Below are positions 24,301 to 37,317 of a DNA stretch of 64,000 bases, piece by piece; position 1 is the first letter of the stretch; every line of letters begins with the position of its first letter. The notes below the pieces were generated by a model. It saw only the letters and a list, made by a program, of their open reading frames with translations, ran no database searches and was not told where the DNA came from. Source of the DNA: Acanthopleura granulata (lineage: Eukaryota; Mollusca; Polyplacophora; Chitonida; Chitonidae); assembly GCA_016165875.1 (NCBI GenBank), contig JABBOT010000033.1, positions 911,357 through 975,356 of the forward strand. The letters are read 5' to 3'. Made by a program: the position numbers and the translations under genes.

Positions 24301-27300
24301 CGAAGTTCCACGAACGCCGCGAGTAAGCTCCCTCCAATCAGAAGAGGGCGTTCGACCTTCGATCATGTAGGTCAGTGGCTCCTCATCAGATTCGAACTGC
24401 GGGATTTCTACGCGCTGCCAGTTCAGTCGCACAGCCGAGGGTTCAAGCTCGACAATGTCAGGTCTGGTGACGGCAGCTCCGGGATATGCTGGGAAGGAAA
24501 ATGGAAACATTCACTTGTTGTCCTTTTATGACATTAATTACTGTATTTTACCTATGTTCAGCTTTTTTCAAGTGACACATTTTGCTTGATTCTGATTGAT
24601 TCTTCCACGTTACAAAGCCACTTATTATGAAGACTGATTAATTTCTCATCTGAAAAATTTAGCTGTTAACATCGAACGAATCATTGTTAGACCTTAGTAT
24701 GTACTCCGAACATGCATGCTTACGCTCAAACCCCAGGTCTCAGTCGCTTAGCGCACTTGCGCAGCGCAAAGACCTAGAAGCCTTCAACCAATGCGCTTGC
24801 TGGCAGTTCAGTTGCAACTGCTAGTTCAGAATAGCTATAAATTTCTCTTTAGAACGTGATAAATACACATAGATGTTTGAAGGTTTTATTTTTGACATTG
24901 TATGGTTTAGAATTCTTTGTCGCTGGTGAAGCCATTGTGAATAAGAATGGGAGTTGTTCCTGATTGTAAAATACGTTACTGTGTTACCGGGCTCAGTTGG
25001 GTAGTGCGCTAGCACAGAGTAATGACCCAGAAGCCTCCCACCAGTGCAGTTGCTGTGAGTGTGCCAGCAACCTGCGGATGGTCCTGGGTTTCCCCCGGCC
25101 TCTGACTGGTTTCCTCCCACCATAATGCTGGCTGTCGTTGTATAAGTGAAATATTCTTTAGTATGGCGTAAAACACCATTCAAATACATAAATAAATATA
25201 TCAAACTTCAGGTAAATTACAGTACATGCTCTAGCTTTCTTCAATACGGTTTTAGTGTTTTACCGACTTGACAGACGGTTGTTAATGTCCTCAAGAATTA
25301 AACACTTGTTAGATGGCTGACTTTCCCGTCAGTGAAGAAGATTACACTAGGGCTAAATCCAGAAGTTCATTATTAGTACAAAAAAATTTGTAAATGCCAA
25401 AAAAATTCATAATTTTTGTCTGGCAAGCACAAAAATGAGGCATTTTGCTAACTTTACTGGTTGGTAACAGAAAAAACTGGAAATTTCTTTAAATCAGCCG
25501 AACATTATATCCAGTGAACATTTTACTCATAAAAGATTACTGGCTTTCACCTGTTTTTATGTTACTTTATTCTTGCATGTATATGTACAATTCAAACCCT
25601 ACTATTTAAGAGGCTACAATGCCTGATTTCATAGCTAAAGTCTAATTCTGGTCAAATTTTGACCAATGAGGTCCCTGGATGATTTCTACTTCTTTGGTCG
25701 GACAAAGTCTAAAAAACTTACTTGTTGCTCTGGGCAGGTAGAAAGGCCTAGATGGTTCACTGAGTCCGAATTCGTTTTCTGCTCGGATCCTGAAATTATA
25801 ATCCTGCTGGGGTCGAAGGTCTGTGAGCCGGTAGGTGGTGTCTGGGATGTAACTGACGAGAGTCTGCCAGTCTTGTTTGGGCAACTCCTGCACCTCGATC
25901 CTGTACGACGTTGGCGAAACCCCCTTCAGAACCTTCGGGATGTCGGCAGGTTTCCATGACAACCGCAAGCTCTCATCTCCGATGTCGGATACATACGGCT
26001 TGGAGGCGGGAAGAGCTGGTGGCACTGAAGAGACCAAAATAGTGGGTGGAAATGTTAGGCAAATATTATTGTTGCAGTGGATATACAGGTAGAAGGCATA
26101 CCTGTGGCGAGGTGGGAAGACACGAAGAAGTTTACGCCAGTACCTGTATCAAGGTATACAAACTGCAGAGAATACATTAAAGTCCTTTACATTTATGTCC
26201 CTATTCTTACTGGCTACCAGCAGCTACTTACACACATGATGTAATGCTATCAGAATTTCCAGGCACAAGGGGTCTAACATAGTTAGTATAGTTACAAACG
26301 AAAGCTGTGACTGGTAAAAGAATGGAATTACTGGTTAACAAAAAAACACCAAAAATTTTGACTTCCGATATGATAAGAAGCATGACAATTCATACAAATT
26401 TATTAACTGCAGTACAGTGAGAGCGTTCTATTAAATTTTAGCTCTTCACTTTAAACAAGTGTCAGAAAACTATCAAACAAGGGAAAAAAGACAAAAAAAA
26501 AAATCAGGGATAAAAATTTAACTGAAATGTTGCAATTACTGGTAGATTTACAAATTACATAGAACCAAAATAGACAGAATCCCTTAAGCATTTCAATATT
26601 CACTTGTTGTAACACAGTTTAATAAGTACAACATTTTCTTCCTTTAACTCATGAAGACAGTTTTTAATGTAAAGTGTAGAATGAAATGGTTCTTTTCCGA
26701 TATCATAATGGCATTTCCAACTTCAACTTCTCGACGCCAGAGAAATATAAAGTATCAATGTGAAGATGACAAAAAAGCAAGCATGTAAGCATGCCAAAAT
26801 GGTGGGAAAAAAAGACTGAAAGAGGTAAAAATTGCCTTTTATATTCGATGTATGAAACTATGCCAAAAAAAAAACAAACAAACTGTGCTCAGGCATGTAT
26901 CTAACATTATTTTTCATGCAACATCAGATACATTTGATGTACTGTCAGCTTGTATTGGCTGTAGCTAGAACTTCACGCCGTAAACACCCCTCTGGGGATT
27001 CACCACTTGGAAAAACACACAGCCTGCATGTATGAAGGCGGCAGAGGACTATTTTCAGGGACAACTTGTTATTTCATTGTTGTTTGAAAGGTTCTCAATC
27101 TCACTTGGTTACGCTGACAGCTAGCAGGATGGAAATGCCAGGGGCATTCTCCACACAGATGTTTTATCACTTATGACAGTGAGATTGATACATGTAATCC
27201 ACACCAACTGTGTGGAGAAGATACTCTTCTTTGGTACAGTGCACCACCATCGATATATGGAGTGCTGTTCACATTTAATATTTCATCATTGATGGATCAT

Positions 27301-30300
27301 ATTTTAACAACGTAAGCAACGTAAGCCACTTTGATAGGTAACTCTGAAGATTTCAGACTTAGCAATTCTGTTATTTTACTTAGGTTAACACACATTCTTG
27401 ATTTTCCAACACCAAATACTCAATGTATAAACAGAGCTAGCAATGCAGCATTTGTGTTAATTTTCATATTTCTAATGGGTAAAACTGAAAATGTATTTCT
27501 TTTTCGAAAACATTCAAACTAAAATTGCATGTACAATATTTTTCTGTTTCCTCACAGGTATCCTTGAAAACTGTTTTGTTCTTTCAACGACAAACATGCA
27601 CACACATAAAAAAAAGACAAAGAGCATGTATTAAAAAAGTGCAAAGTCAGCAGTTTCAATAAAAATCACAAAAGAACAGCTTAAAGATGAAACATAATGA
27701 AACTATAAGCAACAGTTCAATAAGGTCTCCAAATTGACACCGGTATAGAACACTTAAAACACAAAGAAATATCATCAGCTGTGAGCCTATCTGTGTTCTG
27801 GTCAAGTGATAGACATACACAAACAGGGGAGTTTCAAAACTTTTAACGAATGCAGCAACCTGGGGGTCTCTGATTCATAGCAACGTGTGACAGACTGAGG
27901 AAGCAAAATCGTTGTCAATACCTGTAAAAACAACAAGACAGCAGTAGCGCACCATGCAAACATGTTCACCAGATACTCCACAGCAAAACTTTGGCCTTTG
28001 TTTTCGGTGTGGTGTACCTTACCTGAACATCCCTATGCAACACCACACACCAACAGCACAAAATAAATACACGGTTTAAAATCATGGGCAATTTTTACCT
28101 CACCAAGTCTGTGCAATCGTGCTTTCGTGAGACATGGTGTTTATACGGTAGCCGGGCCTTCAGTTTTCTGCCTGATTTTCATAACTTCTGCTAGAACTAC
28201 AGCCCCAAGAAAAAAAAAAATGTCGATACGAAATATCCCCCGAATCTACCTGCAAGCCGTGGAGATCACCAGACTGCAGCTCACAAATACCTACTATCCC
28301 ACCCCTCTGATGAAACATGGACTGTGCCAATATGGACCATGCTCATTTCTTGTGTACTGTAGGGGTGGGAAGCTTCCTCAAAATATCCCAAGCACACACA
28401 CACTGAATTCCGTTACATAACACTCTTCTTTATATCACACCTGTTGGAAAACTGTAAACAACTGGAACTACTGTTCCCAATGTTTATGGGCGTTTTTTTT
28501 ATAACAAATTCCAAGATGAAGTTATTTTTGGATTCAGGGGTTAAACAATAAAATACTCTCTCTTGGCTCTTTCTTGCTCTCCATGCAATTTTATCTAAAT
28601 CTGCCAAAGTGAACATGAGGAACTTCACTTTATTTTTTGTTGTTTTTTTTTTATCTTTGCGAGAAGGAACTTTTGCAAATGTGAAACAAACAAGCCTTAT
28701 TCTATCGTTATTCCCTTTCCTAATTCAATGTGATCCAGTTCCTTATCAACTGTGTAAAGACGTGATAAAATGCAAGCCTTGCTGAGAGTATCATTACCAT
28801 CAGCCACATTCTGGAACTCCAGAACCTACCTAAATATCACACAAAGCTTTCTAACTGTTTATTTACTTGACTGGTCTTTAATGCCCTCCTGAAGACTTTC
28901 GTACTTAAACCATGCACTTCCACCAAGCCTGGGCTAAATCCCTAATGCTTGCCAACCAAGTCTCCTGGCCCCAGGATGACTAAGTTGTCTTTGACCTAGA
29001 CCAGACTCAAATCTTAACTTCTGATATTAATCCTGGGCTTGGATTTGACCTTGAAACAACTCTTAGTATTGAAATAAAAATCATTAAGGTGAGTAAGGTC
29101 AGCAAACTGTTTCAAAGTTAAGACTAAGTTTGACTTAAGTCTGAGCAGATTTGTGATCCTGGGGCCTGGTTTACATGGAGAGGACAAAATTAATGAAAGC
29201 TGGATTTGATCCTGCATCCACAGTGATGAAGGGGTGCTAAGGTTACACAAAGACCAATACCATTCCAATGAGCCAGCCCTGAAGAGTCGCAAAGTTTTCT
29301 ATTTCACATTAATATGTGCATGGATTTATCTGATGCAAAACCATTTCATTGCAATCAAATATGTTGATCATCAGAAAGCAAAAACAGACTTGGCTTTCAT
29401 AGGAATCAAGACAGAATCTTTTGAAAAGTTGGTAAAATGACCTTATGTTATACAAGGCAGCGTATGAATGCCTCAGTCTACATTCTGGAATAATAGTCTG
29501 GCTTAGCGCATGAACCCTACCTCAAAAACAATTCTGAAACAAATTTCTATATTTGTCTCTCATTTCGTTTTGAACAGTTTCAGCTAAACTTATCAGCTCA
29601 GTTTCCTAAAACATTAAAATGAAGAGCTCAATTATACCAGCCTTTAAAATACATATATTTCACAACCTATTATTTCATTTTGTTTTAAGAGTCATTTTCC
29701 TTGACAAACACTATACAGAGTAATTCCCAATGTCTTTTTTAGACATTTACTTCTTTTATACCATCACTCATGGACAGATCAGACACACCCAACATTAATA
29801 CATGAATAACTTTTCCAGAGACTAACAAGGATGCTGTAAAGCTGTAAATGTAATTAGAAATCTCATAATTTCTTTCCCTTTACACAGAACATCTCTCCTG
29901 ACGAACACCTCAACAAGCTGTTTTTTTCTAATAACTGATACAAGCCACAGCAAACTGGTAAAACACAGAGGTGTGGAAAACTTGAACACAGAAGTGTGGA
30001 AAACTTGAACACAGAGGTGTGCAAAACTTGAACACAGAAGTGTGGAAAACTTGAACACAGAGGTGTGCAAAACTTGAACACAGAAGTGTGGAAAACTAGA
30101 ACACCGAAGTGTGGAAAATTTGAAAATACAGAAGTGTGGGGGATTCACAAAAAAGTGTGAAGGATTTCACAATAACATGTGGAAGAAATCAAAAATGTAT
30201 GTGGAGGATTCACAACATGCAGGACAAGGAGAACTAAAACCCTGATGCAAGACCTTTACAGAGGTGCAAAGGACTTGCATACAGAAGTGCAGAGGACTTA

Positions 30301-33300
30301 CACAAAGGAGTGCAGAGGACTTACACAAAGACGTATAGAGGTTCCATGTGTATCCAAAGTTTTGAGGATTTGAAAATCAACGTGAAGAGAGTTTACAAGC
30401 AAAGCTATGGAAGAATTTAAACCAGAAGTGTGAGGCACTTTCACAAACAAGCATGGAGGTTTTGCACAAACAGATGTGGATGGCACGCACACTGAAGCCT
30501 AGAGGGCTACCTACAACAAGATAAAAAGGCTGCTAGACTATAAGCATAACATTGTAAAGGGGCAATACTGGAAGCTGAGATAATACACCACCTTGGTGAA
30601 CAAAAACAATCAGTCAGGTGTAATTACAAATCTGTGTTCATGGCTGAGTGACCCATACTGTGCATATTAATACTGATATTCAAATTGCTATTCCACACAA
30701 AGAAGAAATATCAGTCATGCATGTGTACCAAAACACCCTAAATGAAGGTACACATAAGTGTGGAGGATTTGTACACTCTCGGGATGAGGATCAAACAGAT
30801 CAGACTCGAGGATGGAATCGCAAAAGTGGAATGTTTGAAGCTGGAAAAGGAAATCCCTGAACAAAAGAAAATCACCACTGACTCAAGAGAATTGACTTGA
30901 TGAAGCCAAAAATCTAGCAGTGGCTAATATAAAGTATGTAAAATTTAGCAGCCACATTGAATGTGGAAATATATATATTATATATATATATAATTTACAG
31001 AACATTTTTATCAGAGAGAAGTCTCAGGAGCCAAATCTGTTACTGAGAACATTGTATGGTGTTTAAAGTCACTTCATGGTAATCAATGAGGAGCAGGAAT
31101 ATTGACTGAGAAACATCGGCACACAAATTTCAACGAAAGTGTAGGCAGATACATGATTGCCAAATGTTATGCCAGATGTGTATAAGAATTAAGACTGGGA
31201 CTACTTATTAAATATTACAGAGATTCAAATATTTAAAATTCTATTCCTTTATCTTAAAAGAGTAATATTACGTTGAAAGTTTTTCTTCTTTTTTTTATGT
31301 AAATATATTAAAACTGATATACTGATATGACATGAACACTTTGCAAATAACTTATATATATATATATGTAAGATATGTTATGCAAAATAATATCTGAAAA
31401 TGTTTTATTTTTTAAAAAAATTTTTGTTTGGTTTAAACATTGGGCATTCTCTTGATATCTAATTTGATTTTCTTGGCTCAGATTCAGGTAAAATGAATAT
31501 CACACTGAATCACACTCAAGGGAGTGAAGGCAAATGTCTACATTAAACAGGAAGTGATTTTCATTGGTGTTTCTAAGGGTGTGGTCATCACTCTTTGGCT
31601 AGCAACAGCCAATACCTTTAGGGATTTCCAACAAGTAAGGGTCAAGGTGACCTTGGCCTGGAGCTAAAATCAAAGAGTTAAAGCAAAGAAAAAATGAATA
31701 AATACAAAAATGCATAAAATACTGCACATAAAACGATACACTGTCAATCCTCTATAATTTCAAGGAATTTTGCAGCATCCAGATGTCTTGCTGTAATAAA
31801 CTGGTGCAGATAGACAGAAAATCACATATAATGATAAAAATGCACAAAATCGTAAGCGATTTACTGTATACCACTACTTCCATGCTCCTTGATAAAAATG
31901 TTATCTTTGGAAACTTTACAAATTCTTGGCTTGTTTATGCTATTAATACCTTTTGTGTCATCGGAGTTCTAACTTATTTTTCTGAAGCAAAACCCTCGTT
32001 TGCATCATCCAATTCTGGATGTCAACTTTTAATAATTTGTGGCTTTCAAGTATTTCACTTGAATACACTCCTATGCTAAGCTTCCAAACTTTATGCTTTG
32101 TATTCTTGGGTTTCCATTTTTCATGATGAACTGTATCACAATCTCCAACATTGTGATCCCTATAACGTGCCACCTTTCTCGAAAAAAATACCTCCCATTG
32201 GTGAATTACTATTCACAATTCCTGATCATGAATTCAGACAGACAGACGGACGGAGGGACGGACGGACAGACAGAGGCACAACTACACATTACAATTACAA
32301 TTCACATCTTCTTTCTTATTGCAAGTGCCAAACCATGGCTGAAGTAGCACCAATGTGGCCCTGCTATAGACAGGCATAGGAAGTCATGTCTAAAGCAAGT
32401 CTGAAAATACCATAACCTACCTCCAAATTACATTAGCAATTACCCATTCTCACAGAATCAGTTGTCTTTTGTTTTTCAAATTTGAAACAAAGAAAGTCTG
32501 AGATCAGCCAATTGGAGAAAAATTCTCATGCCTGTATGTATTTCATCACTGATTATTATTTGACTGATGCAAACATAATATTTATTTATTTGCTTGGTGT
32601 TTTACGCCGTACTCTAGAATGTTTCTCTTATACAACGGCAGCCAGCTTTATGGTGGGAGGAAACTGGGCAGAGCTCGGGGGGAACCCACGACCATCCGCA
32701 CGTTGCTGGCAGACCTTCCCACATTCAGCCAGAGAGGAAGCCAGCATGAGCTGGACTTGAACTCACAGCAACTGCACTGGTGGGAGGCTTCTGGGATTAC
32801 TCTGTGCTAGCGCACTACCCAACTGAGCCCGGTAACACAGTAACGTATTTTACAATCAGGAACATCTCCCGTTCTTATTCACAATGGCTTCACCAGGGAC
32901 AAAGAATTCTAAACCACACAATGTCAAAAATAAAACCTTCAAACATCTATGTGTATTTATCACGTTCTAAAGAGAAATTTATAGCTATTCTGCAACTAGC
33001 AGTTGCAACTGAACTGAAATTTGAGACTGCTGACATTTTGCCAGGGTTGTAGGTCTGGCCAGGTTAGTATAGGAGGGAACTCTAGATCTCCTGTTCAGGG
33101 TGAATAGCTCAAGTGCTCATCTACCAACATCACAGGCAACATCTGCTGCAAAAAGTACTGCACGGATGTAGATAAAAGTACATCTGTACAACAGAATCAC
33201 AATTCTTCCTACTTTTTTTTTTCCCCCAAGCGCTCGGTACATGACAGTAGTTCTGAGCTCAAAAACTCTTCACACCCACGTCTCGTATTTCATCTAAATA

Positions 33301-36300
33301 CATCCATGTACCATCACTTGCATTCACAATTTGCATCATGAAATGTCCCGTTTGTAAATAAGACATTGCATGTCATCTTTCACACTGACATATACCTACA
33401 TTATAACAATACATAATGTGTTCTGCTTTCTCAGAAATGTACCACCAACAAATCAACAGACTGGTACGCCAGTCATGTTTCCAGATTATCACTAAAAAGA
33501 AAGCTTTTGAAATGGCAACCAAACTATTTCTTCGGATCCTGTTCAATAAATTTGAATAATTTTGTTGATAACTGGACCTCAAATTTCAATATAACTTATT
33601 ATGAGATATAGATATTGCATTGATTAATTATGAAATTGGAGCCTCTTAACTGTCTCAACTTCTTTCTTTTTTTTAATTCTCTGATAGTTTGTGTTACGTG
33701 TTATTTTGGAAACAACTGGTCTTGCAATGATTACTCAGGCAGGCAGGTCAGTAATGGCTGAGATTTGTTAAACACGACTGAAGATTTCACCAAGTTCTCA
33801 TTTTTTTTTTCATCCTCCAAAGCAAGTCAAAATTTCTACATGTCTTTGTTCCGAATTGCACTTTGGTGTTCCAATTCCAGACATTCAGACTTCTACCGTC
33901 TGAAAATGGCCAAATTTCACAGAATCATCCTGCTACATACAGGTGCAGCGGTTCAGCTATTAGGCTAATTGCTTTCATATTACATTTCGAAGATGATCGC
34001 AAAACAAATAGTCAGTGTGGGTGTTGTGTATTTGGCAGAAACATCTGCAGGCATGCAGGTTAGAAGTTAGGGGTGAGTAAGGGGGAAGAAGATAGGGCTG
34101 GAGTGTGGGGTGGAGGACACCAGAGAAGGCCTTTGATAGCCTATACAGCAGTGTTACTCAGACTTGAGCCTTCTGCTACATTCATGCAGGCTTAACTTTG
34201 ACGTATTTCAGACCTGATAGAAAACACCTGTGGCTTACTGCCAATTAACATGGGTTATATTTTGTTACCACTGATACCTAGAGAGCCACATTTACTGATG
34301 TTCTCCTTGAATCTCGTTTCCAGGTGCGATAAGTCCATCTTTATCACACCTACCTGGAACAGTAGTTTGATCTTCCATATCTAGTGATTACTGTTAAATG
34401 TTTCAAACTCATTGTGAAGTGCATTACCATTCTGTGGGTAGACATGTAACTGGGGCTGTTTGAGTTATGTCACAGGTTTTCCACATTTTTTGGATTTCTG
34501 AATTTATGCCAAAAACAAAGAAAATGTGAGCTGTGGCCTTATTAATTTCTTCAAGACACGATTATGATTTGATTTTCAGATGTTGGTTAAAGGAAGTTTG
34601 CATAAACTGCTGCATGTTCAATATAACAGAAATTGCGCATTTCTGTAATTACCAATTCTGGAATTTTGGCATTCTATGATAAAGCAGAATTTCACAGATT
34701 CAATAGCTATTGCACTTTTAATTTATTCAGTGTGAACTATTCTGTGTAAACTGATAAAATTATACTCAACCAATGTGGTTTTTGTCTCCATATCAAATCA
34801 AATTGCACTGAAATTTGCTCTTTTTAGAAAAAGGTTGAAGAATTATATATATATATATTTACTCCAGTAAAACATTTTTTTCTTTTTTGTATTTTCATAG
34901 TTTCCTGAAACATTCTTGTAAATTTTCTAAACTATTTCAGGATCTTGTTACTATTAACATGCCCCCAGGTTTCACATAAGACAAGTCAGGCCCTTTGTTG
35001 TAACTCTTCCAGAGTTCATGTATCAGCCAGAACAATCTGTACCTTATCCACACCTGCATAGTGGCGAGAAACAGACTGTTTGTTCCAGGCGTTTATACCC
35101 AACACACAGCATGTGCCTGGGGATAGATTGAGTTTCTGCGGTAAACAATGAGGAGATAGAATCCCTCCTCGGCTGTATAAGGGAAGTCCGTCAGTCAGTC
35201 TCTGGGCCTATAACACCCAACTGACATTGCTCATTTGCTGGATTGAATTTCATAGGTGCACCATACTAGCACTCTCCACTACCAAGGATTTTGGCAAAGG
35301 AGAATCTCCACCACCAGAGAAATTGGCAAGGAGACCTAAGGGATTCTCCACCACCTGGTGGCTTGGCATAATTGCTGGGGAATTCTCCACCAAATGGGAT
35401 GTTTTCAACAGGTGGGTTTTCTTGATAAGGCTTTCAAAGAGATCAAGACCTGATTCCCGCAATTATTTCTTTTCACTGCAATGAGCATGTGTTCTCAATT
35501 TTAGGCTTTCACATCTCACATTTAGGAATTAAAACTGAATTTACAATTAATATACAAATCGCTCCGTGAAGGCAGCTTGCAATGTTCCACTTGAAATTCT
35601 TGACAAATGGCAAGAAGAGATACAAATAAGAATGTGCTAAAATCACTATTTACCTAAAAATAGTGGACAAAGACACAAAGAAATAACTGCGGGATTCAGG
35701 AGGTAGGATGGAGGAGGTCATGGAGAGAGAAAGATTGGGTAGAGTGCGGGGGGGGGGGTGCATTCAGCCTTCAAGATGTTCACCCTGCTGACAATTTGCT
35801 TCTCCTCAAGGGACACAGAAATGACCACCACTGACCGACTGTGACAGTTCTCTGTCTCTTTAATTAAACACAACAGAAAGTCTTGCTAAAATCCTCCTGC
35901 ACTGTCTAATGTGCTTATCAAGGATTCTGCAAGGATATAGCATATGCTAATTTGAACATAATTTCTCTAGCCCAAAATACTAAAACTGCACAGTGCTGTC
36001 CTGCCTATTGGCAAAACGGAATAACATGTATTTAACAAAGAAAAGTATTATAAAACATGTTAGATAAGCCACATATGTACGGTGAAATACAAAAAATGGG
36101 ATCATGGGGTTATCTGCTAACACCTATGTAAACAGTGAGCTCTCCTTTACACAGAATAAAACAGGTATTTGAAACATCCAAAAAAAACCATGTCTTTATC
36201 AGCCTAACAATGCAACAAAACATCATTTTCAAAACCTTTAAAACAATAACATTATTGCAGAAGAAAATGAACAGAACAATTAGAAAAGAATTTGAAAACG

Positions 36301-37267
36301 AAAACAAAACAAAAACACAAAAAAATATCAACTCACCGACTCTTCCTTTCGGTAGCGTAGCCGGCAACGTTGGTTCGCTCTCTGCGAATTTATTTTCTGC
36401 ACGGACACGGAAATTGTACTCTCTATCAGGGTTCAGATCGGTGGCGAAATAGCTGTTCCCCGTGAGTCCGCTGGCCAGTTTGCGCCAGGGTCCGGGAATC
36501 TCCTTGACCTCTAGAAGGTACTTGACCGGTCTGTAGTCTGCTCCCGGACCGGTCAGTGTGACAGGCACCCACTGGATTCTGACCGACTCTGGACGAATGT
36601 CCAGTAACGTGGGCCGGTCACTCGGGAGGCTCGGTCCAGTCACTGTCTCTGTTGGAAGTCCCATCATGTCTTTTCTTACTTTCGGGGATGCTGGGGAGGA
36701 AAAATATCAGCTGTCAATCACTAGTTTAAATGCTAATTTGTACTTGGAACATGTCATAAACCATGCGTAAAAAGACAGCCAAAAAAAGAAATCATTCCAT
36801 TTTAGAAGCTTAGGGTAAAAACATACACGATATCCAAATGTTCTCATTTTATTTATTCCCAGAATTCCTCCATTATGAATATACATAACTTAAACAAAAC
36901 ATAAAGGTGTCAAAAAAACTTTCCAGCTAACTAATTCAACCCAGTTTTACTACACAGATAGACACCACCTAGTAACTGTAGTTTGCCAACCTTTTCGCAT
37001 GTTTGCAGGGTGTGTACTGAACCATATTCTGAGAGCATTATTCTGTGTAGATTGACAGAATTATACTTTTTGTGAAGCACTGAAACTGATCAACCCAACC
37101 AATAAAGTTTTGTCTCCAAAATCAAATTAAAAATAAGCACAAATCATACTGAAAGTTGCCTTGGCATATGCTCAAAGGTTGAGGAATTAGGGTACAGCAA
37201 GTGAACTTGTAAAATCACTTACCTTCCAACCTGAACTCTTTATCTGTTTTCGCTTTCGCTAAAAATG

Positions 37268-37317
<50 letters not shown>

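Larger units (their letters stand above)
26025..36336. other. 10.3-kb intron between FN3 domains 3 and 2
   Basis: I find no Ig or FN3 motif in any minus frame here. Content: AT-rich unique sequence, a diverged SINE-like stretch (28857-28980), a 23-bp tandem array (29960-30145), a composite SINE (32580-33018), a GACA/GACG simple repeat (32238-32276), a purine-rich stretch with a G run (35695-35758) and a family B fragment (34725-34845). Alternative exons cannot be excluded. Confidence 0.6.

Noticed and set aside
35250..35462. Minus-strand ORF with VVEN-like repeats in the 10-kb intron
   Set aside because: Imperfect 39-bp DNA repeats (TTCTCCACCACC) explain the pattern, and I see no acceptor/donor pair in phase.
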